Shown here piece after piece: positions 1 through 10,549 of a stretch of DNA of 64,000 nt. The DNA is from Alnus glutinosa. Taxonomy: Eukaryota; Streptophyta; Magnoliopsida; Fagales; Betulaceae. The translations under genes were made by a program, and so were the position numbers. The notes beneath the pieces were generated by a model. The model worked only from the letters and a program-made list of their open reading frames with translations. It had not been told where the DNA came from and did no database searches. The stretch lies in assembly GCF_958979055.1 (NCBI RefSeq), contig NC_084887.1:35380620-35444619 (forward strand), given 5' to 3'. The first letter of the stretch is position 1, and each line of letters begins with the position of its first letter.

Positions 1-771
1 GTATGAACTTCTCACTTGTCTTAAGGTAGAATGGGAGGTAAGGCTTGTCCCATATTTATAGGAGTATTAGAACATCAAGGAAATGAAAGGAAATTCGTGC
101 TTGGAGTGCTAGAGGGCTGCTGGAAATTGGATAGACAAAGAGAACTTCTACCACCTTCCTTTCCATGCTTATCTTCCACCTTGCATTCCACCTTATCACT
201 TGGTTTTGTCTTCTTGCTAAATGAAATCCCAGCACTTGCTGAATGATAATATTTTTAATATGAGGTGGCTAGGGATGGCTGCTAAGTGTATAACAAATCA
301 ATTCTGCTAATATTTCGACAGTCGGATTAATAAGGCACCGGTTTTGGCCAAAAAGTCAACTGTTACCAAATTGAATTCTGACTTCACAGGTTTCAAGTAT
401 AAACTATATATATACAATATTGAGTAATTAAAAGCCATAAAAACATATTTATCAAGTCTAAATTTAAAGGTCAAAGTTTAACCAAAAGTGCCACTTGGCA
501 CCTAAATAGTCAACTATAAACCAAAAAGTCAACCGGTGGACTTTTTACTAACTTTTACCATGTGATAGATCTTTCTTTTGTAAGCACAACGGTTTTCGAA
601 TCAACTAAATCTAAGTTCGTTTGACCTATTTTCGGTTCAATCAAAGTTTAAAGTTTAAATGTAATTCTTAAGTTCTCAAGGGTTTTTAGGTTTGCTTATA
701 AAAACATGTGGATATTGTTTCCTCAACAATATCAATGATTTCTTAGGAGCTTGAATTTCCCGGGCGTTACA
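1..771 (-). mobile_element. Partial 3' LTR of a Ty3/gypsy chromovirus
   Basis: Read on the minus strand, an LTR begins at 771 with TGTAACGCCCGGG, directly downstream of a purine-rich tract (772-790) and of the polyprotein remnant at 1231-1535. It runs off the left edge of the window, so its other end and any target duplication cannot be seen. The TGTAACGCC start is usual for plant gypsy LTRs. No coding content was recognised inside it. Confidence 0.7.
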
Positions 772-1545
772 TCCCACCCACCTTATTGGAATTTCGTCCC
801 CGAAATTTGTAAACTATGCTATGCATAAAAGTTTACACTAAGAAAAGATTTTAAGCAAAGATATTACTTACCTATTATCTTCAAAGTCACGGAGATACGG
901 CTTAGTGGAAGACGGAGGTAACTCTCTCTCTAGTCGATCTTGAAGCATGGTTTGATCTATGGAGTTTTCATCTCGTTTTAACTCCATGATTTTTAACAAT
1001 TTATCAAAAAGGGTGTAAGAAAATAATATCTTTTAAATCATACTATCTTTATCTAGGTATTTATATAGTACCATTATCTATTTAAGGGCTCGACATACCG
1101 ACTACAGTATGTATTCACAATTACCACTTGCAAACTATATTAAACACAAATACTTCCGTATAGTCAACAAAAGTTATAAATACTAAGTCATAAATCACAA
1201 AAGTATTATACAAACCTACTTCGAAGTGGCTCATGGGAACAGATACGGGTATTTGCTTCTCATTTCTTGTTCTAACTCCCAAGAAGCTTCTTCTACTTCA
1301 TGATTCTGCCATAGTACTTTTACTAATGGTATTGACTTTGTCCTCAATTGTTGCACTTTCCGATCCAAGATCTGTACCGGCTTCTCTTCATATTTCAAAT
1401 CTGCTTGAACTTGTAAAGGTTCAAAGTCGATTACGTGTAACGGTTCGTGTATGTATTTTCGTAGCGTGGAAACGTGAAATACGTTATGTACACCGGCTAG
1501 GTTTGATGTTAATTTGATTCTATAAGCAACTGGACTTACGACAAG
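772..1545 (-). mobile_element. 3' internal region of the chromovirus, with PPT
   Basis: This minus-strand segment links the polyprotein C-terminus to the LTR at 771. Just before the LTR it carries TTTCGGGGACGAAATTCC followed by a G-rich polypurine tract, an arrangement common in Tekay/Del-type plant gypsy elements. The same motif sits before the PPT of the non-autonomous elements at 4770-4801 and 8870-8905. About 450 bp between the stop codon (1231) and the motif is non-coding. The element is cut at about 1545, where an unrelated retroelement fragment begins. Confidence 0.65.
1231..1535 (-). pseudogene. Ty3/gypsy polyprotein C-terminus (integrase tail / chromodomain region), truncated
   Basis: Minus-strand translation gives about 100 residues typical of the end of a chromovirus polyprotein: PVAYRI, then AGVHNVFHVSTLRKY, HVIDFEPLQ, EEKPVQILDRK, SIPLVKVLW and a terminal YPYLFP before a TGA at 1231-1233. 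In the family, the VFHVS-LRKY stretch is the integrase C-terminal segment and the K-V-W pattern belongs to the degenerate chromodomain thought to steer integration. Everything upstream (gag, protease, reverse transcriptase, RNase H, integrase core) is missing because the element is broken at about 1540. The frame is open throughout the surviving part. The assignment to Tekay/Del is by resemblance only. Confidence 0.75.
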
Positions 1546-1701
1546 TTATCATATATAAAGAAATTTAAGCTCATTACAGATTAAACTAGTATGTAGACTG
1601 CAGAAAAGATAACATCCATATAACTAATCGTACTAGTATGGAAATTATTAAAGCTGTTGCATTTATTTATTTCATTATAGGAAGAAATCTGAGTTTATCT
1701 G
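1546..1701 (-). mobile_element. Fragment of non-autonomous retroelement 3' internal region; junction to palindrome
   Basis: Bases around 1549-1610 and 1655-1680 match the plus-strand text at 9045-9135 (equivalently the reverse complement of 4540-4620), including AAACTAGTATGTAGACTGCAG, with an extra stretch of about 50 bp (1610-1660) in between. It is thus a third, diverged copy of the region just upstream of the PPT, joined on its left to the chromovirus and on its right to a truncated LTR. Bases 1684-1701 match neither neighbour and mark the breakpoint. Confidence 0.5.
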
Positions 1702-1838
1702 ATGTGTTATTTAATCCAAGCCTGTTGGATAAATTATATCTTCCGCTGCCATTTTATAATTCTGATGTTTTAGTAATGTCACGTGGAAACCGGAGGTTTC
1801 TGCTTACGAATTTGCTGGTTCAAATTCGGGGCGTTACA
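1702..1838 (+). mobile_element. Truncated 5' LTR of left-arm retroelement
   Basis: Only about the last 137 bp of the LTR remain, ending in GGGGCGTTACA at 1838. The remnant is the mirror of 11828-11960, the corresponding end of the outer LTR of the right-arm element. The rest of the LTR, about 3 kb judging from the right-hand copy, is absent. Confidence 0.8.
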
Positions 1839-1841
1839 GAA

Positions 1842-1853
1842 TGGTATCAGAGC
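1842..1853 (+). other. Primer binding site (initiator tRNA-Met type)
   Basis: TGGTATCAGAGC lies 3 nt downstream of the LTR end. It is the classic plant LTR-retrotransposon PBS complementary to the 3' end of initiator methionine tRNA, and it fixes the orientation of the left-arm element as plus. Confidence 0.9.
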
Positions 1854-3116
1854 AGTTTGCTCCGAGGACCTTAAGACTTGACCATAGAAGTCTAAGTATT
1901 AACACAAGAGCTATAGGAAAAAAATAATTTTTTATAAACTCCTTAAAAGCTTTTGTATGAAATTAAGTAGCATAAGAGAATAGTAATCGTCACTTACAGT
2001 TAAGTTTTATAAAAACGATATATCTATAGCATATACATGTTTATGTTTTATTGTCTAATAGCAACAGAGACACTTCTATATGATATTCTTTCATCAAGGT
2101 TAACAAGTTTAGATGTTTTTAGTGCAGAAAGACTTCCACCTAAATGTCAATCTCAGTGTTAGATGAATGGAAACCCGAGGTATGGAAATAGAAGTACTTT
2201 CATAATTAGAATGATTGATATCCAGTATTATTTTGAGGTATAGTCATAAATGCTTTATGGAGGTATAGATTACAGAATCCAGATGCTTAATACCTTGAAA
2301 AATTTATGGATATTAAGTTGTTAAATTTATAGAGCACTCTATAGATTTTTCTTGTGCTTGAGAGATACAACTTTCCTATCACCATAATAAGGATAACCTG
2401 AGGATCAAAAGATAAATATTGAGGCTTTCAGGTTTATTCGATTAACCCTAGAATGTAAGAAAAGATATGTTATGATTAATGCATCTATTATTCCAAATCT
2501 GGTATCTTTTGAAGATAGGTGTATAAAGCGTAAATTACTGATTTATATATATTTGAGGAAATTAGTTGATCAAATGATTTGATGATTTTTGGAGAGATTA
2601 TTTTCCCTATGCATCTGATGAACTTTGGGGAAATGTATATATTATTAAGGCTTTCTAGAGCTTAAGTTAAATAAAAATTTGATTATGTGATTCATTAATT
2701 CTCTTAGATATCCCTGCTTGACGGATAAGTTTATGATTAGCAAATTTAAGTATTGATTGACTGCATAACTAAAATTAGAGTAATACTAAGATTTTTAATC
2801 TAATGAATTTTGAGAATGATAGTAATTATGCAGAAATAGAAAGAGGGACGTAGTACCATATAAGGAATATACCCTAGTTTAAGATCATAATTCAAAAGAT
2901 TACAGACATATTAGATGATAAGAACAGTACGTAGAGAATAATTACTGTCTTACAAGATAGACTACTGGTAATTCAAAGGAAACATAGACTTGCCAATAGG
3001 ACTTTTTCTGCTTCATCCCCTGAGAGTTCGGTATGCTTATACCTGCGTTTTATTGTACTACAATTAGTTATTTATTTTTGTTAGTAAAGAACTGCTAGAT
3101 CAAATAGAATACCTGG

Positions 3117-3650
3117 CTAAACCTCAGGGCGGAAAACCCTAAGGTTCTGGACTGCAAGTAAAAGATCCTTATGCTGTTCTCGGAGTCGGTTGGTGTTCTG
3201 CTCCAAATCAGCATACCTCTTTCCCAAATCGTTCGCATACGAATCTACCACCTTCTTCAGCTTTCTATTTTCTTGCTGTAGAACCCGATTCCTTCGCCTA
3301 AAGTCCATGTACATTCGCTGCAAAGTCAAAATTTGAGCTTTCAGCGCTTGAATTTCATTCCCTCGAACTTGCAGACGTCGAGCCATATTTGTAACTGAAG
3401 AAGCACCCTGAATACTGAACGCCAAAGAATCATTGATGGCTTGGGCATCAATCCTATCTGCCAACAACTTTTCATCTCGAGGAGTCATGATGCCTTGAGC
3501 CACGGATGCAGCTACTGCATCACACAGCATCACAGAGTCATTGGTCATAAGACGACCTATTTTAGATAAGAATAATGGACGCCAGATTTCTGGTGGTACT
3601 CCAGGCACAGCATTCAGATCAAGATTATTTTGGGAAGAGGAAGAAGCCAT
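3117..3650 (-). CDS. Antisense coiled-coil ORF (177 aa) inside LTR retroelement
   Basis: An intact minus-strand ORF, antisense to the element defined by PBS 1842 and PPT 4801. The N-terminus is Ser/Asn-rich and followed by a Pro-rich stretch. Residues about 35-90 look helical. Residues about 92-172 form a long predicted coiled coil with LQQENRKLKK and heptad-spaced Leu residues. No enzymatic motif or membrane segment is visible. I do not recognise the family. Antisense ORFs between pol and the 3' LTR have been described in Tat/Ogre-type plant gypsy elements, which is a possible parallel, but homology is not shown. The mirror copy (10016-10549) has Trp23 changed to stop. The start ATG is followed by a continuous frame, and both arms share it. 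Confidence 0.65.
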   Translation of the reverse strand: MASSSSQNNLDLNAVPGVPPEIWRPLFLSKIGRLMTNDSVMLCDAVAASVAQGIMTPRDEKLLADRIDAQAINDSLAFSIQGASSVTNMARRLQVRGNEIQALKAQILTLQRMYMDFRRRNRVLQQENRKLKKVVDSYANDLGKRYADLEQNTNRLREQHKDLLLAVQNLRVFRPEV

Positions 3651-4788
3651 TTTTGGAAAACTCAGGAAAGGAAAATATTCCTCAAAGGACCTGAAGGAGA
3701 GAAGATAGAAATGAAGCTGTTATTCGAAAGATCTGAAGAGAAGGAAAGAGAACTTAATTAGTGGACAAGATGCGGTCTAATAGACGTCATTCTAAGCCTG
3801 GCCACCACTACCACTAGCAGACAGCTCTCGAATTACGAGTCTCCTCATTTTTTCAACTTTCACTTTTTTACCTCCTCGAATTCCGAATTCACCCAATGAC
3901 TTTTCCTGATTTCTCGCCGCACTTTTCGCACCTTGCAGAGCTGGAGGAGCGTTTCGAGAAAGGTAGGGAGATTTTACGATCCACTGTCGGCACCACTTGC
4001 ACCGTCCCCTCTCAAATCTCCTCTATAAATTCACTCATCTTCTCCCTTGCAAAGCACACCTTTGAGCTCTCAACCCTTCACACTTTGAAAGCCAACATGT
4101 TTCTTCTGGTCTAAACTTATCATCGCTCCTGAGATAGAAGATGTAGTACCACCACCTCAAAGTCTAAAGTTAGAAAAATGCAGCATCACAACCAGATTCA
4201 CAAACAACGAAGTAAGACTATTCTTGATCATACTATCCTGAAGGAAGATTATTCTTGATCATGCAAGACCTTCTCTTCTTCCTTGTCAACCCGGACTCTC
4301 CTCGCATCCATCCACAATCCGGTGATGGCGATCTGTGACAGAAGAGAGAGAGCACCACGATATGAGTACCGCACTCATATCCTTTCCTGATTGCTTGCCT
4401 TGACTTCTTTGCTTTCTTCACCTTCCCCACCTTCCTCTCCTTCGAGGCTTCCATGTTCTCATTTGGCAAGCTTTCCACCAAGACTATCTGGAAACATCTT
4501 CACAAAGGAAAATGTTATTCAATAAATTGTTTTTCCCTATAATGAGATAAATAAATGCTTTCTTTTCTGCAGTCTACATACTACTAGTTTAATCTGTAAT
4601 GAGCTTAAAATTCTATATATGATAATTTGTCATATCGTGCTGTATACTTGTTTATTTTTCATGTTTAATAATTAGATGCTTCACGTAAAATCTGTATCAC
4701 TAGACTTAAGATTTAGATTCCTAAATCTTTTCTTTATGTAAACTTTATGCGAAGCATAGTTTACAAATTTCGGGGACGAAATTCCATT

Positions 4789-4801
4789 AAGGGGGGAAGG
4801 A
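4789..4801 (+). other. Polypurine tract, left-arm element
   Basis: AAGGGGGGAAGGA immediately precedes the LTR start TGTAGCGCCCC. It would prime plus-strand DNA synthesis. The motif TTTCGGGGACGAAATTCC lies just upstream, as in the chromovirus at 772-800. Confidence 0.85.
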
Positions 4802-6814
4802 TGTAGCGCCCCAGATTTTAAAACACATTTTTATAGAATAATATGGTTATAGAATAAAAAAAAAATGATTATCTATGTGAGTGAATAATCATTCGTCTTA
4901 TAAATTATTTTATAAATACTCCCAATTAATTTAATGAACTGTATTTTAATAAAACTGATAATTAATTTATAGCCGAAAATTACTGGGTTAAAATAGACAA
5001 ATGATTAATCATTAGATTAATTATCCTTATTTTATAATTGTGCAAAATATTATTTGACACTTTATTATTTAGTGTAATAATAATACGTTTATATATGTTC
5101 GTAATAAAATATCTCGATTTATGAAACGAACTGAACTCAAAACGGGTTTAAAATTACACTCTAGGGATTTATTAAATTGATAAAAATCTAGTATAAAAAT
5201 ACCTGCAGATTAACTTAATCTGCCGGAGATCGATGCTTTATTTTCTTCTAAACAATTCAACTGTCCTCCACTACGTTTTAATTAGACCTTTATCCAGACA
5301 ACATGACTTCCAGCTCCTACTACTCACCACCTTGTAGTTTAAAATTCAGCTCGTTATTTCCCCACTCAGAATCACCATACACTTGTTGTGATATCTCATT
5401 CCTTTTATAATGATAACATATTATATATATATATATATATATATTTATATAATTGCAAGTTGTGCTTGCAATTATGAAAGACAACAAGTGCGTAGAATGG
5501 TCCAACACCAACTATTTATGCAAATATATAATATAATAATAAATGCTTTTTACTTCCAGCATCTTCTTTCTTCTTCTTCTTTCTTTATTTTTCTATTCTC
5601 CCACCGTCAGACACATGTTTAATTCTTTAATCGAAAAGAAGATTTAATAATCAGTCGTCCTCCCTACGCTGTATTCCATTAAAATCCTTGCCGACACTTT
5701 CTAAAAATCCTTGCCGACACTTATGCCTTATAACTGATTGCCTCTCTTCAGGAAGAAACTCACACCTCTCAATTAACTAAGCTCTTCCTTTTTCCTTATT
5801 TTCTTCTTTCTCCTTATTTTCTATTCTGCTTCTTCTCTGTTCCTCTTTGTTACTCGAAACAGAGACACGAGAGAGTGAGTGGAGAATTGAGAGAAGAGAC
5901 TGGGAGAGAGGGAGATCAGAGATAGAGAGAAACAGAGAGAGTGCGAGAGAGACAGAATTGAGCCAAAGCACGATCTAGCAACTCAGCAAGTCAGAAGCTG
6001 AGTTTTCGGCGGTCATCGCCGGCGTCGACCCAGGGGCATGTCCGGCGGTCCTGGCCGTGACCCATAGCACGAACCAAAACAGACCCGATCCTCCACGAGC
6101 GGCGGCTGGGTTGAAATCCGGCGAAACTCAATAACCCACGAACTATTGAGAACCGTGATGTAAAATCCGATTCTCTCGATAGTGTGATTTCCGGCCAAAT
6201 ATTGCATGTTGGACCAAACCCCCATCTGACTTTTCCTCTGAGTATACGCGTGAACAGCTCAAAGGTGTGTTGTTTTTGTTCTTTTCATCTACTTTTCTTG
6301 TCTTGGACAGCACATGTGTTTCCCCCACACTTAGCTACTTCGGTAATGGTTATATTATATAATAATTTGTCCTATTAAAATATTAGTTGTTTTATAGAAA
6401 ATAGTTTAAGTACTAAAACTAATATTATAATTCTATGTTAGGTAATGGTGATTGCAGAGTATGTTTGTTAAACACGTGAAACATGTAGTGTGGGTTTTAA
6501 TGATGGCTATATATATATATGTATATATATAATCGACTATTGTGAATAATTTATATATATATATATATATAGTATGTTGATATATTTTTTAACATACTTT
6601 GGTTATTACGATTTTCAAGTTAAAAATTAAATATTGGTGAGTGGAATAATATGTGAAATAATATGAATTAAATAATGTGAGTGTGTGAATTAAATAATGT
6701 GAGTGGAATGATGTGAATTAAATAATGTGAGTGTGTGAATTAAATATTGGTGAGTGGAATAATATGTGGAATAATATGAGATATTGATATTTTGGTGTTA
6801 TTAGAAATATTAGT
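4802..6814 (+). mobile_element. 3' LTR of left-arm element, truncated at palindrome centre
   Basis: The LTR starts TGTAGCGCCCCAGATTTT at 4802 and runs 2.0 kb to the palindrome centre without reaching a GTTACA end. Comparison with the outer LTR of the right arm shows about 1.07 kb (the equivalent of 11828-12893) is missing. It contains an AT microsatellite (5429-5450), a pyrimidine/purine-rich stretch (5740-5960), a GC-rich block (5990-6130) and a 30-50 bp tandem repeat (6630-6780). Its short ORFs show no recognisable domain. Confidence 0.8.
6630..6780. repeat. LTR minisatellite, left copy
   Basis: Degenerate tandem copies of a GAATTAAATAATGTGAGTG / GTGAGTGGAATAATATGTG unit inside the LTR. 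The mirror copy is at 6875-7030, and a related array with altered unit order lies in the outer LTR at 12930-13110. Confidence 0.75.
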
Positions 6815-6842
6815 TATTAGTGACTGCAATTCCGTCAAAAAT
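6815..6842. other. Palindrome spacer (28 bp)
   Basis: Asymmetric sequence between the arms; the flanking bases are ATTAGT (left) and ACTAAT (right). Its right half (CCGTCAAAA) resembles the LTR continuation at 12890 (CTGACAAAA), so the right-arm LTR extends slightly past the centre. The left half is of unknown origin. Confidence 0.8.
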
Positions 6843-8203
6843 ACTAATATTTCTAATAACACCAAAATATCAATATCTCATATTATTCCACATATTATTC
6901 CACTCACCAATATTTAATTCACACACTCACATTATTTAATTCACATCATTCCACTCACATTATTTAATTCACACACTCACATTATTTAATTCATATTATT
7001 TCACATATTATTCCACTCACCAATATTTAATTTTTAACTTGAAAATCGTAATAACCAAAGTATATTAAAAAATATATCAACATACTATATATATATATAT
7101 ATAAATTATTCACAATAGTCGATTATATATATACATATATATATATAGCCATCATTAAAACCCACACTACATGTTTCACGTGTTTAACAAACATACTCTG
7201 CAATCACCATTACCTAACATAGAATTATAATATTAGTTTTAGTACTTAAACTATTTTCTATAAAACAACTAATATTTTAATAGGACAAATTATTATATAA
7301 TATAACCATTACCGAAGTAGCTAAGTGTGGGGGAAACACATGTGCTGTCCAAGACAAGAAAAGTAGATGAAAAGAACAAAAACAACACACCTTTGAGCTG
7401 TTCACGCGTATACTCAGAGGAAAAGTCAGATGGGGGTTTGGTCCAACATGCAATATTTGGCCGGAAATCACACTATCGAGAGAATCGGATTTTACATCAC
7501 GGTTCTCAATAGTTCGTGGGTTATTGAGTTCCGCCGGATTTCAACCCAGCCGCCGCTCGTGGAGGATCGGGTCTGTTTTGGTTCGTGCTATGGGTCACGG
7601 CCAGGACCGCCGGACATGCCCCTGGGTCGACGCCGGCGATGACCGCCGAAAACTCAGCTTCTGACTTGCTGAGTTGCTAGATCGTGCTTTGGCTCAATTC
7701 TGTCTCTCTCGCACTCTCTCTGTTTCTCTCTATCTCTGATCTCCCTCTCTCCCAGTCTCTTCTCTCAATTCTCCACTCACTCTCTCGTGTCTCTGTTTCG
7801 AGTAACAAAGAGGAACAGAGAAGAAGCAGAATAGAAAATAAGGAGAAAGAAGAAAATAAGGAAAAAGGAAGAGCTTAGTTAATTGAGAGGTGTGAGTTTC
7901 TTCCTGAAGAGAGGCAATCAGTTATAAGGCATAAGTGTCGGCAAGGATTTTTAGAAAGTGTCGGCAAGGATTTTAATGGAATACAGCGTAGGGAGGACGG
8001 CTGATTATTAAATCTTCTTTTCGATTAAAGAATTAAACATGCGTCTGATGGTGGGAGAATGGAAAAATAAAGAAAGAAGAAGAAGAAAGAAGATGCTGGA
8101 AGTAAAAAGCATTTATTATAATATTATATATTTGCATAAATAGTTGGTGTTGGACCATTCTACGCACTTGTTGTCTTTCATAATTGCAAGCACAACTTGC
8201 AAT

Positions 8204-8253
<50 letters not shown>

Positions 8254-8869
8254 GTTAACATTATAAAAGGAATGGGATATCACAACAAGTGTATGGTGAT
8301 GCTGAGTGGGGAAATAACAAGCTGAATTTTAAACTACAAGGTGGTAAGTAGTAGGAGCTGGAAGTCATGTTGTCTGGATAAGGGTCTAATTAAAACGTAG
8401 TGGAGGACAGCTGAATTGTTTAGAAGAAAATAAAGCATCGATCTCCGGCAGATTAAGTTAATCTGCAGGTATTTTTATACTAGATTTTTATCAATTTAAT
8501 AAATCCCTAGAGTGTAATTTTAAACCCGTTTTGAGTTCAGTTCGTTTCATAAATCGAGATATTTTATTACGAACATATATAAACGTATTATTATTACACT
8601 AAATAATAAAGTGTCAAATAATATTTTGCACAATTATAAAATAAGGATAATTAATCTAATGATTAATCATTTGTCTATTTTAACCCAGTAATTTTCGGCT
8701 ATAAATTAATTATCAGTTTTATTAAAATACAGTTCATTAAATTAATTGGGAGTATTTATAAAATAATTTATAAGACGAATGATTATTCACTCACATAGAT
8801 AATCATTTTTTTTTAATTCTATAACCATATTATTCTATAAAAATGTGTTTTAAAATCTGGGGCGCTACA
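6843..8869 (-). mobile_element. 3' LTR of right-arm element, truncated at palindrome centre
   Basis: Mirror of 4802-6814. On the minus strand it starts TGTAGCGCCCC at 8869. Outside a central block it aligns with the outer LTR (for example 8052-8560 with 14280-14760) with only a few substitutions. Between about 7031 and 7775 it has no similarity to the matching segment 13112-13988 of the outer LTR. Confidence 0.8.
6875..7030. repeat. LTR minisatellite, right copy
   Basis: Reverse complement of the array at 6630-6780: tandem copies built from CACTCACCAATATTTAATTC and ACACACTCACATTATTTAAT. Confidence 0.75.
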
Positions 8870-8882
8870 TCCTTCCCCCCTT
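8870..8882 (-). other. Polypurine tract, right-arm element
   Basis: On the minus strand AAGGGGGGAAGGA precedes the LTR start at 8869, exactly mirroring 4789-4801. Confidence 0.85.
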
Positions 8883-10015
8883 AATGGAATTTCGTCCCCG
8901 AAATTTGTAAACTATGCTTCGCATAAAGTTTACATAAAGGAAAGATTTAGATTCCTAAATCTTAAGTCTAGTGATACAGATTTTACGTGAAGCATCTAAT
9001 TATTAAACATGAAAAATAAACAAGTATACAGCACGGTATGATAAATTATCATATATAGAATTTTAAGCTCATTACAGATTAAACTAGTATGTAGACTGCA
9101 GAAAAGAAAGCATTTATTTATCTCATTATAGGGAAAAACAATTTATTGAATAAAATTTTCCTTTGTGAAGATGTTTCCAGATAGTCTTGGTGGAAAGCTT
9201 GCCAAATGAGAACATGGAAGCCTCGAAGGAGAGGAAGGTGGGGAAGGTGAAGAAAGCAAAGAAGTCAAGGCAAGCAATCAGGAAAGGATATGAGTGCGGT
9301 ACTCATATCGTGGTGCTCTCTCTTCTGTCACAGATCGCCATCACCGGATTGTGGATGGATGCGAGGAGAGTCCGGGTTGACAAGGAAGAATAGAAGGTCT
9401 TGCATGATCAAGAATTATCTTCCTTCTGGATAGTATGATCAAGAATAGTCTTACTTCGTTGTTTGTGAATCTGGTTGTGATGCTGCATTTTTCTAACTTT
9501 AGACTTTGAGGTGGTGGTACTACATCTTCTATCTCAGGAGCGATGATAAGTTTAGACCAGAAGAAACATGTTGGCTTTCAAAGTGTGAAGGGTTGAGAGC
9601 TCAAAGGTGTGCTTTGCAAGGGAGAAGATGAGTGAATTTATAGAGGAGATTTGAGAGGGGACGGTGCAAGTGGTGCTGACAGTGGATCGTAAAATCTCCC
9701 TACCTTTCTCGAAACGCTCCTCCAGCTTTGCAAGGTGCGAAAAGTGCGGCGAGAAATCAGGAAAAGTCATTGGGTGAATTCGGAATTCGAGAAGGTAAAA
9801 AAGTGAAAGTTGAAAAAATGAGGAGACTCGTAATTCGAGAGCTGTCTGCTAGTGGTAGTAGTGGCCAGGCTTAGAATGACGTCTATTAGACCGCATCTTG
9901 TCCACTGATTAAGTTCTCTTTCCTTCTCTTCAGATCTTTCGAATAACAGCTTCATTTCTATCTTCTCTCCTTCAGGTCCTTTGAGGAATATTTTCCTTTC
10001 CTGAGTTTTCCAAAA

Positions 10016-10549
10016 ATGGCTTCTTCCTCTTCCCAAAATAATCTTGATCTGAATGCTGCGCCTAGAGTACCACCAGAAATCTAGCGTCCATTATTCTTAT
10101 CTCAAAAAGGTCGTCTTATGACCAATGACTCTGTGATGCTGTGTGATGCAGTAGCTGCATCCGTGGCTCAAGGCATCATGACTCCTCGAGATGAAAAGTT
10201 GTTGGCAGATAGGACTGATGCCCAAGCCATTAATGATTCTTTGGCGTTCAGTATTCAGGGTGCTTCTTCAGTTACAAATATGGCTCGACGTCTGCAAGTT
10301 CGAGGGAATGAAATTCAAGCGCTGAAAGCTCAAATTTTGACTTTGCAGCGAATGTACATGGACTTTAGGCGAAGGAATCGGGTTCTACAGCAAGAAAATA
10401 GAAAGCTGAAGAAGGTGGTAGATTCGTATGCGAACGATTTGGGAAAGAGGTATGCTGATTTGGAGCAGAACACCAACCGACTCCGAGAACAGCATAAGGA
10501 TCTTTTACTTGCAGTCCAGAACCTTAGGGTTTTCCACCCTGAGGTTTAG
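10016..10549 (+). pseudogene. Mirror copy of antisense coiled-coil ORF, nonsense at codon 23
   Basis: The same 178-codon frame as 3117-3650, but codon 23 (10082-10084) is TAG where the left copy has TGG (Trp). Six further residue differences are seen in translation (V15A, G17R, K30Q, I31K, an Ile-to-Thr and a late Arg-to-His). The frame after the stop stays open to the same TAG terminator, so a shorter 143-residue product from the internal Met at 10118 would keep the whole coiled coil. The strand is antisense to the right-arm element. No function can be assigned. Confidence 0.7.

Larger units (their letters stand above)
1842..4801 (+). mobile_element. Internal region of non-autonomous LTR retrotransposon, left arm
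   Basis: About 2.96 kb lie between PBS and PPT. No gag, protease, reverse transcriptase, RNase H or integrase reading frame is visible, so the element is non-autonomous (LARD-like). The first 1.25 kb is AT-rich and non-coding. A 177-aa ORF lies on the opposite strand at 3117-3650, and a short basic minus-strand ORF (4233-4481) is frameshifted in the mirror copy. A plus-strand TATA-like CTATAAAT occurs near 4022. Confidence 0.85.

Noticed and set aside
4233-4481. Basic 82-codon ORF beside the antisense ORF (mirror 9187-9393)
   Set aside because: The mirror copies differ by a 2-bp indel that changes the frame after about 47 residues; no conserved full-length product.
6875-7030. Spaced repeats that could suggest a CRISPR-like array
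   Set aside because: Unit and spacer are both degenerate copies of the same minisatellite within a plant LTR; no cas genes and a eukaryotic context.
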